IMG/VR virus record: IMGVR_UViG_3300021961_000377
Location: 1 to 31,714 of that record
Reading direction: 5' to 3' (one strand)
DNA from: a virus
Length of the DNA: 31,714 nt
In this document: in pieces, positions 14,498 through 21,297 of the stretch
Layout of the letters: every line of letters begins with the position of its first letter
Numbering within the stretch: position 1 is the first letter of the stretch
Made by a program: the position numbers and the translations under genes
The notes under the pieces: model-generated
The model's database searches: none
What the model saw: only the letters and a program-made list of their open reading frames with translations
What the model was told of the DNA's origin: nothing

Positions 14498-15702
14498 AAC
14501 ACGCAGCTATCATTCCCCTTATTGGCGGTGAAGTACTCGCCTCTGACCAAGTGTGGGGTAACCGACCAGAATATATTTTAAGCTATTCAGCTTTTAAGGA
14601 TAATGAATCACACTTACTTAATTATTATAATAACGAGATTCCTTATCACGTACTTGATGAAGGAGGTTCGGCTCCTGGAAGAGTAGACGTTGTATCGTCT
14701 GTTTGTCCATGTGCTGGTTTAAGCCAATATCATTCTAAGCCCGGCGCTCACAACGAGAATAATCAGTGGATGAGGAAGACAGCTCATTACATTCTTGGTG
14801 AGGTAAAGCCACTCGTTTTTTGGGGTGAGAACGCTCCAGCGCTCGTAGGTAAGATTGGTAAGTTTATGCTCGATGAGTTGAGACAAATCTCTCTTGATAA
14901 TGGATATGGCATGAGCGTATATCTTACTAAGAACCTATCGCATGGAGTCGCACAATTTCGTAAGAGATCGTTTTATTTCTTTTGGAATAAAAAAGAGTTT
15001 GGTGAAAAGACGCCCATCTTAAATTATTATGAACGGCCGCATCAAAGGATCGAAGAAGTTATTGCCAATGTGACAAGTAACTTCCAGATGGAACCAATTA
15101 ATAAAGGAACTCCATCTAAGGATGATCCATATTATCGTTATCTTTTAGAGGAAGTACTCGATGGAGCTTCTCATAAAGAGTATTATAACATACTCGAAGC
15201 TCAACCATCTCGCGGTAATGATGTGGAGTCTATCTTAACAGATGTATATCAAAAAGACTATCGTGAAATTGGTGCATGGATGGAAAAAGAAGGATATGAA
15301 AGAGAAGTTCCAAAGTGTGAGAGAAAATATCTCAAGCTTGCTGATGGCGGTAATATCATGCGACGTGGAACTATAGTGCCAAAGGATTATATCGGCGCTT
15401 TTGTAGGTCATTATCCAAACATGCTCACTCATCCATATGAAGATAGATATATAACTTATCGAGAAGCTATGACTATTATGGGTTTACCGAGTGATTATGA
15501 ATTACTAAATCCTTCGAGATCTACTAATCATATTTGTCAAAATGTGCATTTTCAAACTTCGACAGATATGGCAACTGAAATCAAAGCCGTCTTAGATGGT
15601 GAGAGAAAATTTGCAGACACTGATTTCTTGTTTCAAAACAATTATCAGAAAAAACATGAAATTTGGAATGAAAGGCAGGCAACACTTGAGCATTTCCTAT
15701 AA
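14494..15702 (+). CDS. C5-cytosine DNA methyltransferase homologue
   Basis: 402 residues. Motif IV SVCPCAGLSQ at 69-78 with the nucleophile Cys73, motif VI GENAP at 111-115, motif VIII QFRKRSFYFFW from 154, and a C-terminal part with TYREAMTIMGLPSDYEL and ICQNVHFQTSTDMATEI, matching motifs IX-X. Motif I is weak (IPLIGGEVLASDQ). The catalytic set looks intact. The enzyme would flip a cytosine and attack C6; in DNA already carrying 5-hydroxymethylcytosine, plain methylation is not obviously useful, so a changed reaction or a different target is possible. Ends ATLEHFL, a clamp-like tail. ATGA overlap with the preceding gene. Confidence 0.75.
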   Translation: MKHAAIIPLIGGEVLASDQVWGNRPEYILSYSAFKDNESHLLNYYNNEIPYHVLDEGGSAPGRVDVVSSVCPCAGLSQYHSKPGAHNENNQWMRKTAHYILGEVKPLVFWGENAPALVGKIGKFMLDELRQISLDNGYGMSVYLTKNLSHGVAQFRKRSFYFFWNKKEFGEKTPILNYYERPHQRIEEVIANVTSNFQMEPINKGTPSKDDPYYRYLLEEVLDGASHKEYYNILEAQPSRGNDVESILTDVYQKDYREIGAWMEKEGYEREVPKCERKYLKLADGGNIMRRGTIVPKDYIGAFVGHYPNMLTHPYEDRYITYREAMTIMGLPSDYELLNPSRSTNHICQNVHFQTSTDMATEIKAVLDGERKFADTDFLFQNNYQKKHEIWNERQATLEHFL

Positions 15703-15964
15703 ATACAATGAAGGCAATCTGATTGCCGAAATTCAAGACTATATTGATGGTACTTACGGTGAACACTATTCCACAAACAAATACCAAGCAACTGAGTTCA
15801 TCATCGACGGTGGTCATGGTGAAGGATTTTGCATTGGTAACGTAATGAAGTATGCTCAGCGTTACGGTAAGAAGGATGGATATAACCGAAAAGATTTAAT
15901 GAAGATCATCCATTATGCGATTATTGCCATGCACGTACATGATCTAGAACATGAGGAGAAGTAA
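15671..15964 (+). CDS. DUF3310-like protein
   Basis: About 97 residues. The C-terminal ~60 residues follow the DUF3310 pattern: GFCIGNVMKYAQRYGKKDGYNRKDLMKIIHYAI, i.e. G-[FL]-C-x-G-N-x-x-K-Y-x-x-R-x-x-x-K followed by D-L-x-K-x-x-x-Y. The domain is common in phages and often called a nucleotide kinase, without firm proof. I chose ATG 15671 (GGA just upstream); in-frame ATGs at 15656 and 15596 are also possible, all inside the methyltransferase gene, in another frame. Ends 0 nt before the glycosyltransferase gene; GAGGAG before its stop serves as that gene's ribosome site. Confidence 0.65.
   Translation, partial: KGRQHLSISYKYNEGNLIAEIQDYIDGTYGEHYSTNKYQATEFIIDGGHGEGFCIGNVMKYAQRYGKKDGYNRKDLMKIIHYAIIAMHVHDLEHEEK
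15698..15705 (+). promoter_or_regulatory. Putative late promoter (TATAAATA)
   Basis: Perfect match to the T4 late -10 element recognised by gp55, whose homologue is encoded here. It spans the stop codon of the methyltransferase gene. A transcript from about 15717 would carry the whole glycosyltransferase gene at 15965. May also be chance within coding sequence. Confidence 0.4.
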
Positions 15965-16804
15965 ATGGCTGAAATTACTATTGATATTGAGGAACTAAGA
16001 AAAAGAAAGATTTTTGTAGCTACACCAATGTACGGTGGTATGTGTGGCGGTCAGTATACAAAATCAACAGCTGAGCTTGCAAAACTTTGTCAGGCATATG
16101 GTATTACCATTGATTTCTTTTATCTTTTCAACGAATCGCTAATTACAAGAGCACGTAATTATTGTGCTGATGAGTTTCTTCGACAGAAGGATTTTACTCA
16201 TCTTATGTTTATTGATTCAGATATTGGTTTTAATCCAAACGATGTTCTTTCTCTCGCCGCACTTGCGGTAGACGATAAGGATATTATTTGTGGTCCATAT
16301 CCAAAGAAGACCATTTCTTGGGAAAAAATTAAAAAGGCAGTGGATAAAGGATTTGCCGACGAAAATCCACACGAACTACAGAACTTTGTTGGCGACTTTG
16401 TGTTTAATCCAACCGAAGGTCAGACTGAAATTCCACTTAATGAACCAGTTGAAGTTCTTGAGGGTGGTACTGGATTTATGATGATCCAAAGAGAAGCATT
16501 TGAAAAGTTCGAGGAAGCATATCCAGACCTTCATTATAAACCAGATCATGTACGATCAGCAAATTTTGATGGCACCCGTGAGATCATGTGTTACTTTGAT
16601 GCTCTTATTGATCCAAAGTCAAAGCGGTATTTATCGGAAGACTATATGTTCTGTCAGTGGTCACGTGAGATCGGTCTGAAGGTTTGGATGTGCCCTTGGA
16701 TGCAGTTGTCACACACGGGTACATATACCTTTGGTGGTTCTCTTACCCATCTTGCACAGGTCGGTGCATCTGCTACTGCTGATCCAAATGAAAAAATTAG
16801 ATAG
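15965..16804 (+). CDS. Glycosyltransferase, GT-A fold (putative)
   Basis: 279 residues. KIFVATPMYGGMCGG near the N-terminus is the nucleotide-sugar-binding start; MFIDSDIGFN at 81-90 holds the D84-S-D86 metal motif; GGTGFMMIQREAF near 169 and LSEDYMFCQW later correspond to acceptor and catalytic-acid regions; LSHTGTYTFGG lies near the end. Such proteins transfer a sugar from a nucleotide donor. In T4 two enzymes glucosylate hydroxymethylcytosine, but those are GT-B; this one is unrelated in fold. Position behind gp42 and the methyltransferase homologue suggests DNA as acceptor (inference). AGGAGAAGTAA lies before the ATG. Confidence 0.7.
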   Translation: MAEITIDIEELRKRKIFVATPMYGGMCGGQYTKSTAELAKLCQAYGITIDFFYLFNESLITRARNYCADEFLRQKDFTHLMFIDSDIGFNPNDVLSLAALAVDDKDIICGPYPKKTISWEKIKKAVDKGFADENPHELQNFVGDFVFNPTEGQTEIPLNEPVEVLEGGTGFMMIQREAFEKFEEAYPDLHYKPDHVRSANFDGTREIMCYFDALIDPKSKRYLSEDYMFCQWSREIGLKVWMCPWMQLSHTGTYTFGGSLTHLAQVGASATADPNEKIR

Positions 16805-16812
16805 TATTTTTG

Positions 16813-16841
16813 TTTACTTAACCAATGATTTGTGGTATTAT
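16813..16841 (+). promoter_or_regulatory. Early-type promoter P2 for the clamp operon
   Basis: TTTACT at 16813-16818, 17-nt spacer, TATTAT at 16836-16841, preceded by TGTGG (extended -10). Predicted start near 16848 leaves a leader of about 39 nt with GAGGAT before gene 45. Separate transcription of gp45 from the upstream modification genes. Confidence 0.8.
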
Positions 16842-16886
16842 TATTAAATTAACCGTCAATATTTGTCATTTATGTGAGGATAAGAA

Positions 16887-17537
16887 ATGAATATCTCAAC
16901 CAACACTCTTTCTGTGCTAAAGAGTTTTACTTCTATTAATCCATCTCTTTATGTAAATTCAGGAAACGTCATCAAGACTATTTCACCTCAGAAGACCATC
17001 ATTGGTCGGGCCGAGGTTGACGACAGTTTTGATGTGCCGTTCGGTATCTATGATCTGAATCAGTTCCTCAGTACTGTAAGCATCTTCGAGTCACCTGACT
17101 TTGAGTTTAGTGATCGTTCGGTTGAAATCAAGAATGGTGTGTCGTCTGTAACCTATGGTTATGCCGATGCCAATATGATTATGCAGGCTCCAGAAAAGGA
17201 TCTAGATTTACCTGATACTGTCGTTGAATTTGAACTCAAGGACGCGGTATTCAAGAAGACCATGCAGGCGGCTAGTGTTCTTCAGCTTCCTAACTGGTCT
17301 GTTATTGGCGCCGGCGGTGATGTGACTCTGGTTGTTGGTAACTCTAAGGATGAGTCATCTAATACCTTCCGTCACGTTGTCGGTTCGACCGACCTTGACT
17401 TTGAACTTGTTTTCAAGGTAGAGAATCTTCGGTTTATGCCTGCTGATTATAAAGTAAAGATTTCTTCGAAGGGCATTAGCCACTTCTCAACTAATGGAGG
17501 TAAGCTGCAGTACTACATTGCAACTGAAAGCCGGTAA
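16887..17537 (+). CDS. 45: Sliding clamp gp45
   Basis: 216 residues (T4 gp45: 228). Homotrimeric ring that tethers polymerase gp43 to DNA and activates gp55-dependent late transcription. Similarity to T4 runs along the length: N-terminal LSVLKSFTSINPSLYVNSG, FDVPFGIYDLNQFLS, and a C-terminal NGGKLQYYIATESR like the T4 ending with a YVVALE-type strand. GAGGAT before the ATG. First gene of the block 45, zinc-ribbon protein, 44, small genes, 62, regA. Proteins encoded in this window carry candidate peptides that could dock on it. Confidence 0.93.
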   Translation: MNISTNTLSVLKSFTSINPSLYVNSGNVIKTISPQKTIIGRAEVDDSFDVPFGIYDLNQFLSTVSIFESPDFEFSDRSVEIKNGVSSVTYGYADANMIMQAPEKDLDLPDTVVEFELKDAVFKKTMQAASVLQLPNWSVIGAGGDVTLVVGNSKDESSNTFRHVVGSTDLDFELVFKVENLRFMPADYKVKISSKGISHFSTNGGKLQYYIATESR

Positions 17538-17544
17538 TAGTAAA

Positions 17545-17676
17545 TTGGTAAAGTGTGAAAAACATCCTGATTATACCGGTTCTAAAAAACCTAGAACCAA
17601 ATGTGAAAAGTGTAAAGAGATCTGGGAAACGGCAGAGCTTCTAAAGATTCCAGATTTTCTGAAACGCAAACCTTAA
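17545..17676 (+). CDS. Small zinc-ribbon-like protein
   Basis: 43 residues from a TTG start. VKCEKHPDYTG and TKCEKCKEIW give two CxxH/CxxC-type pairs (C-x-x-H and C-x-x-C), which would bind one zinc. Similar short C..HP.Y...C..C proteins occur between genes 45 and 44 in T4-like cyanophages. Start lies 7 nt after the gp45 stop; no strong Shine-Dalgarno sequence, so reinitiation after gp45 is likely. Function unknown. Confidence 0.6.
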   Translation: MVKCEKHPDYTGSKKPRTKCEKCKEIWETAELLKIPDFLKRKP

Positions 17677-17690
17677 CTAAGGATTATATT

Positions 17691-18623
17691 ATGCAAGAAT
17701 TGTGGGTAGAGCGATATCGTCCGTCCAAGATCGACGATTGTATTCTTCCAACAGAGCTTAAGCAAACATTTGTCAACTTCGTGGGCAAAAACTATGTGCC
17801 AAATCTTCTCCTCACCGGCGGTCCTGGTGTTGGCAAGACTACTGTTGCAAGGGCGATGCTGGAAGAATGCGGCTTTGATTATATCGTAATTAATGGTTCG
17901 ATGAATGGTAACATCGACACACTCCGAGTCGAGATCAAAAACTTTGCATCGACTGTATCACTTACCGGTGCTCGTAAATATGTAATCCTTGACGAGGCCG
18001 ACTATCTTAATCCTCAGTCGACTCAGCCTGCTCTCCGTAACTTCATGGAAGAGTATTCTAAGAACTGTGGATTTATTCTGACCTGTAACTTCAAGAACCG
18101 GATTATCGAACCACTACATTCTCGATGCTCAGTTGTCGAGTTCAAGATTCCAGGTAAGGAAAAGGCAAATCTTGCTTCATCATTTATGGCAAGAGTTCAA
18201 AATATTCTTAAGAGTGAGAATATCACTTTTGATCCACAGGTGGTTGCAGAGCTTATCAAGAAACATTTTCCTGACTGGAGAAGAGTGCTCAATGAATTAC
18301 AACGATATAGTGCTACTGGTAATATTGACACTGGCATTCTTGTCAATTTGGGCGATGATAATTTTAAGAAACTCATCTCCCTTCTGAAGGATAGAAACTT
18401 CAAGGAAATGCGAAAATGGGTCGGTCAGAACTCTGATATCGAATCAACAGTTCTTTATCGTCGTTTGTATGATACAGCATCTGAATATATTGTTGATCGT
18501 TCCATTCCTCAACTTGTTCTACATATTGCCGATTATTCTTATAAATCGGCATTCGTTGCGGATCAAGAAGTTAACCTCGTTGCATGTCTCACTGAAATTA
18601 TGACAGATTGTGAGTTCAAGTAA
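17691..18623 (+). CDS. 44: Clamp loader large subunit gp44
   Basis: 310 residues (T4: 319). AAA+ ATPase that, with gp62, opens and loads the gp45 clamp. Starts with LWVERYRPSKIDDCILP, has Walker A GGPGVGKT at 43-50, Walker B VILDEADY near 97-104 and the arginine-finger SRC motif (LHSRCSVVEF) near 142-145. HFPDWRRVLNELQRYS corresponds to the sensor 2 region of T4 (FPDFRKTIGEL). AACTAAGGATTATATT precedes the ATG. Sits in the canonical order upstream of gp62. Confidence 0.95.
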   Translation: MQELWVERYRPSKIDDCILPTELKQTFVNFVGKNYVPNLLLTGGPGVGKTTVARAMLEECGFDYIVINGSMNGNIDTLRVEIKNFASTVSLTGARKYVILDEADYLNPQSTQPALRNFMEEYSKNCGFILTCNFKNRIIEPLHSRCSVVEFKIPGKEKANLASSFMARVQNILKSENITFDPQVVAELIKKHFPDWRRVLNELQRYSATGNIDTGILVNLGDDNFKKLISLLKDRNFKEMRKWVGQNSDIESTVLYRRLYDTASEYIVDRSIPQLVLHIADYSYKSAFVADQEVNLVACLTEIMTDCEFK

Positions 18624-18628
18624 GAATA

Positions 18629-18799
18629 ATGTGGGAATACTGGTGTAAAGCAATAGGAAGTAAAGCATATGACGATGATGATAAAGCTGACCGAGTTGCA
18701 ATTATTCGTACTGGGTGGGTATTCCTTCACATTCTTACTTGCCTTAGTATTATCTTAAATGCAATTGCAAATCATGGTTGGAGACTGCTTGGATTATGA
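18629..18799 (+). CDS. Small membrane protein, conserved type
   Basis: 56 residues: start MWEYWCKAIGSKAYDDDDKAD, then a hydrophobic segment from about 28 to 47 (TGWVFLHILTCLSIILNAIA) and a short basic end. Small proteins beginning MW-x-YWCKA-x-G are familiar between clamp-loader genes in T4-like cyanophages. One transmembrane helix is predicted by eye. Start is 5 nt after gp44; its stop overlaps the next ATG (ATGA). Function unknown. Confidence 0.65.
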   Translation: MWEYWCKAIGSKAYDDDDKADRVAIIRTGWVFLHILTCLSIILNAIANHGWRLLGL

Positions 18800-18951
18800 A
18801 CCTGACATTTCATGGAAAGTCGAAAGAGGCCTGTGAGTGGGTAGTTGAAAATTATAAGAATTATAAATTATATTCTGACAATAAAACTATTCAACAGTGG
18901 TTAAAAGAATCAGAGGAAAGGTTGCATGAACTCGAAACTCAACAAGAGTGA
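18796..18951 (+). CDS. Small hypothetical protein
   Basis: 51 residues (start MNLTFHGKSKEACEWVVENY, end ERLHELETQQE), helical and charged. Overlaps the preceding gene by ATGA and runs 26 nt into the next gene. No family recognised. Its reality rests on tight packing and coupling. Confidence 0.55.
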   Translation: MNLTFHGKSKEACEWVVENYKNYKLYSDNKTIQQWLKESEERLHELETQQE

Positions 18952-19594
18952 ATGTGCTATTATTTTAGGAAATGGAGAATCACGCTTAAATATTGAATTA
19001 CCAGAACTGGTAAGAACATATGGTTGTAATGCAATTTATAGAGATCAGAAGGTTGACGATTTAATTGTTGTGGATCCTGCAATACAGCATGAGATTTATT
19101 CATCTGGATATGTAATGGATAGAAGATGCTGGTTTGCCTCATGGAGTCCAGTTCACAATAGTCGTGAGGTAAAGGCTCTCATGGAGTTTACGCCAGCTGA
19201 TAATATTATACAAAATAAAAGAACAACTGATCTTTGTTCCATTGCTGGTATGGGCGAAAAATTCTATATCACCTGGATTTTAGATAAAGATATGGTTACC
19301 AACATTGGATCGATTGACAAATCATCCGGTGAGGTTGCAATTGAGATGGCTATAAAGCATAAAAAGAAACATATCTTTATGCTTGGTTTTGATGGTGGGG
19401 GAAATATTTATCGAGGTACAGACCATTATTATGATGAGGATGGGCCTTACGATGAATGGTACGATGGACACGAAGATATATACAATAAGAATCCTGATGT
19501 TACGTTCTATCGTGTAAATTGTAATATGCAGGAATCTCTTATGCCGAACTGTTTGCATATTGATAATGAAACATTTAGAGAGTTGTTACCATGA
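18926..19594 (+). CDS. Unknown Rossmann-like protein, possibly glycosyltransferase-related
   Basis: 222 residues. N-terminal strand-loop AIILGNGESRLNI, then YGCNAIYRD and LIVVDPAIQHEI, later SSGEVAIEMAIKHKKKHIFMLGFDGGG. The G-N-G-x-S...G-x-N...V-D-P...G-x-x-A-x-x-x-A...L-G-F-D layout resembles DUF115/sialyltransferase-like proteins in which a nucleotide-sugar sits near the first glycine loop; this is pattern inference only. GGAAAGG precedes the ATG. Lies between gp44 and gp62, an odd place for a non-replication gene, and overlaps gp62 by 4 nt. Confidence 0.55.
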   Translation: MNSKLNKSECAIILGNGESRLNIELPELVRTYGCNAIYRDQKVDDLIVVDPAIQHEIYSSGYVMDRRCWFASWSPVHNSREVKALMEFTPADNIIQNKRTTDLCSIAGMGEKFYITWILDKDMVTNIGSIDKSSGEVAIEMAIKHKKKHIFMLGFDGGGNIYRGTDHYYDEDGPYDEWYDGHEDIYNKNPDVTFYRVNCNMQESLMPNCLHIDNETFRELLP

Positions 19595-19980
19595 ACCCAT
19601 TTGATTATGTTAATGCAATCAACTCCGGTAAGGATATTATGTCTGGTACCGATAATGACGCATTGGCCGAAAAGGGATATAATCCATTCCTGACAAATCG
19701 TCAGTTATCATATTTTGAGGATACAATCCACGTTGCCAATGCAATGAATATGCATTCCAACCTAGAAAACAAACTACAATTTTCATTTTTAATAAATATA
19801 GTGAGGCCTAAAAAGCGATTTGCCAAATGGGCCAAGACTGAACATCATGATGATCTTGAGGCGGTGGTAGAATATTATGGTTACAGCTATGAAAAAGCCA
19901 AACAGATCATGGATATTCTGTCTTCTCAACAGATAAAAGATATAAAAACAAAGCTTGAGAAGGGTGGAGTGAAAAAATGA
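19591..19980 (+). CDS. 62: Clamp loader small subunit gp62
   Basis: 129 residues, shorter than T4 gp62 (187) but like the cyanophage form. Key segments: NPFLTNRQLSYFEDTIHVANAMN, KLQFSFLINIVRPKKRFAKWAK (RPKKRF-x-KW is the best anchor, cf. T4 PRGKRYGKWAK) and VEYYGYSYEKAKQIMDILS. Forms the clamp loader with gp44 and bridges to primed DNA. Start overlaps the upstream stop and its own TGA overlaps the regA ATG. Confidence 0.82.
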   Translation: MNPFDYVNAINSGKDIMSGTDNDALAEKGYNPFLTNRQLSYFEDTIHVANAMNMHSNLENKLQFSFLINIVRPKKRFAKWAKTEHHDDLEAVVEYYGYSYEKAKQIMDILSSQQIKDIKTKLEKGGVKK

Positions 19981-20384
19981 CTTTTGATATTAACAATCTA
20001 GTCGAAGTACGACTACGTAACGAAGACGATTTCCTTAAAGTGAGAGAGACACTTACTCGGATTGGTGTCGCCTCTAAGAAGGAAAAGACCCTATATCAGT
20101 CTTGTCATATACTGCACAAGCAGGGACGTTACTATATTACTCATTTTAAAGAACTTTTTGCTCTCGACGGCAAACCATCCAATATGTCAGAGTCGGACAT
20201 TGCCCGCCGAAATACCATTGCCAACCTACTCAAGGAATGGGAACTAGTCGACATACTAAAATCGGAGCAGACCGAAAATCCGATCGCTCCGATTAGCCAG
20301 ATTAAGGTTCTACCCTATAAGGAGAAGAACGACTGGGAGTTAGTTGCTAAGTATAATATCGGTAAGAAGAAGACGGTTAACTAG
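19977..20384 (+). CDS. regA: Translational repressor RegA
   Basis: 135 residues (T4: 122). RegA binds the initiation regions of many early mRNAs, including those of genes 44, 45 and regA in T4. Near-identical stretches: EDDFLKVRETLTRIGVAS, LYQSCHILHKQGRYYITHFKE, and the C-terminal NDWELVAKYNIGKK. About ten residues longer at the N-terminus and tail. GGGTGGAG before the ATG. Its end overlaps by 8 bp with the convergent GNAT gene on the other strand. Confidence 0.95.
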   Translation: MTFDINNLVEVRLRNEDDFLKVRETLTRIGVASKKEKTLYQSCHILHKQGRYYITHFKELFALDGKPSNMSESDIARRNTIANLLKEWELVDILKSEQTENPIAPISQIKVLPYKEKNDWELVAKYNIGKKKTVN

Positions 20385-20919
20385 CAACTGCGTAGATTTC
20401 TGCATCTGTATCGAATAAGTCAAACATATTCGATACCAATTCACGTTTGCCAGGCTTAGGAAAATCCATGATCTTAGAGTATTTGGATTTTCGAGCCATC
20501 ACGACAATCGAACTATCCTTCGCTAACTCATTCCAGACATAACGACCGCCGGGTGACTGTGAGTCACCGGCACGAAGGTTATAGCCTTTCTTGAGCAGGA
20601 ACGAATAGAGCCGTTTGGCTAGTTTCTGACCACGGTAACGAGAGTCGACCTGAGTCAGATCCACGTGCCAATGACGCTTGTCCTTGCTCAGCTCGATGTG
20701 AGCAACAATCTTGAACCTAGTCGTCACCACATTGTCGAATGCTGATCGCATACGCTTAGAGGTGTCCATATCGTAGACCCAGATCTCGACGTAGTTCTTG
20801 TCGGTACTGTCATCCATATAGATCTTGAACCCACCACGAGAACCGAGATATGTCTGATCCTCGTCGATGATGCCGTAGCCGAGAGCTACGCGTTTGTTCA
20901 TTTTGATCTTACTGGGCAT
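20377..20919 (-). CDS. GNAT-family acetyltransferase-like protein
   Basis: 180 residues on the minus strand. Core: VDLTQVDSRYRGQKLAKRLYSFLLKKG, containing the acetyl-CoA-binding RYRGQKLA loop (Q/R-x-x-G-x-A), followed by LRAGDSQSPGGRYVWNEL, a sequence familiar from phage GNAT proteins. Target unknown. I chose the ATG at 20919 rather than 20940, as it lies next to the end of the preceding minus-strand gene; an ATG at 20901 is also possible. Second gene of the minus-strand early transcript; runs tail-to-tail into regA. Confidence 0.7.
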   Translation of the reverse strand: MPSKIKMNKRVALGYGIIDEDQTYLGSRGGFKIYMDDSTDKNYVEIWVYDMDTSKRMRSAFDNVVTTRFKIVAHIELSKDKRHWHVDLTQVDSRYRGQKLAKRLYSFLLKKGYNLRAGDSQSPGGRYVWNELAKDSSIVVMARKSKYSKIMDFPKPGKRELVSNMFDLFDTDAEIYAVAS

Positions 20920-21073
20920 CGATGATCTCCATCTCGACATATTTCATAAGGTCAAGAACCTTACGCTTCTCGTCGGAGGTCAGCCGATTGAGCTGACGAC
21001 GGATGTGGCGAGGGCTGTCATCCTCTGCGATCCGCTTGATGACGTCAATCATCGTGGTGTAGGTGTATTCCAT
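20909..21073 (-). CDS. Small early hypothetical protein
   Basis: 54 residues (start MEYTYTTMIDVIKRIAEDD), helical, charged, with a stretch HIRRQLNRLTSDEKRKVLD suited to a small alpha-helical domain. Start ATG 21073 chosen for AAGGAG just upstream. Its leader and first codons are nearly the same as those of the divergent gene at 21298 (shared leader GATTGATAAGGAGACA, then codons for Tyr-Thr-Tyr), so the two promoters are an inverted duplication. Confidence 0.65.
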   Translation of the reverse strand: MEYTYTTMIDVIKRIAEDDSPRHIRRQLNRLTSDEKRKVLDLMKYVEMEIIDAQ

Positions 21074-21105
21074 AGATGTCTCCTTATCAATCATCATATG
21101 TACAT

Positions 21106-21132
21106 ATTATACCATCTTCTAAAAAAAGTAAA
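21106..21132 (-). promoter_or_regulatory. Early promoter P3, minus strand
   Basis: On the minus strand: TTTACT (21132-21127), 15-nt spacer, TGG then TATAAT (21111-21106). Spacer is shorter than the 17 nt of the other promoters, compensated by a consensus -10 and TGG extension. Mirrors P4 across the inverted repeat. Confidence 0.7.
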
Positions 21133-21146
21133 TAAGTTTTTTTAAA

Positions 21147-21221
21147 AAAATATGTAATGATATCAATGGCTTATAAAAAAAGTGAAAAAAATGCTAAGCC
21201 ATTGATATCATTACATATTTT
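21147..21221. repeat. Perfect 27-bp inverted repeat between divergent promoters
   Basis: Left arm 21147-21173 and right arm 21195-21221 are exact reverse complements, separated by a 21-nt A-rich spacer. Each outer end lies 14 bp from a -35 element (21132 on minus, 21236 on plus). The arm contains the palindrome TGATATCA and, read toward each promoter, begins TAAGCCATTGATATCATTAC. It could form a cruciform, act as an operator, or be a relic of promoter duplication. Confidence 0.9.
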
Positions 21222-21235
21222 CGTGCACTTTTTTG

Positions 21236-21264
21236 TTTACATATTTCTGGTTTTATGGTATTAT
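21236..21264 (+). promoter_or_regulatory. Early promoter P4
   Basis: TTTACA at 21236-21241, 17-nt spacer, TATGG, TATTAT at 21259-21264. Predicted start falls at 21271, on an ATGATG that is in frame with the gene at 21298. Best-conserved member of the family; upstream TAAG...ATTGATATCATTAC box 41 nt before the -35. Confidence 0.85.
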
Positions 21265-21297
21265 ATAACTATGATGATTGATAAGGAGACAAACACC

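Noticed and set aside
9189-16804. A TET/JBP-type oxygenase in the modification cluster
   Set aside because: I looked for the HxD...H signature of 2-oxoglutarate/iron oxygenases in the unknown proteins and found no convincing match; with gp42 present none is needed.
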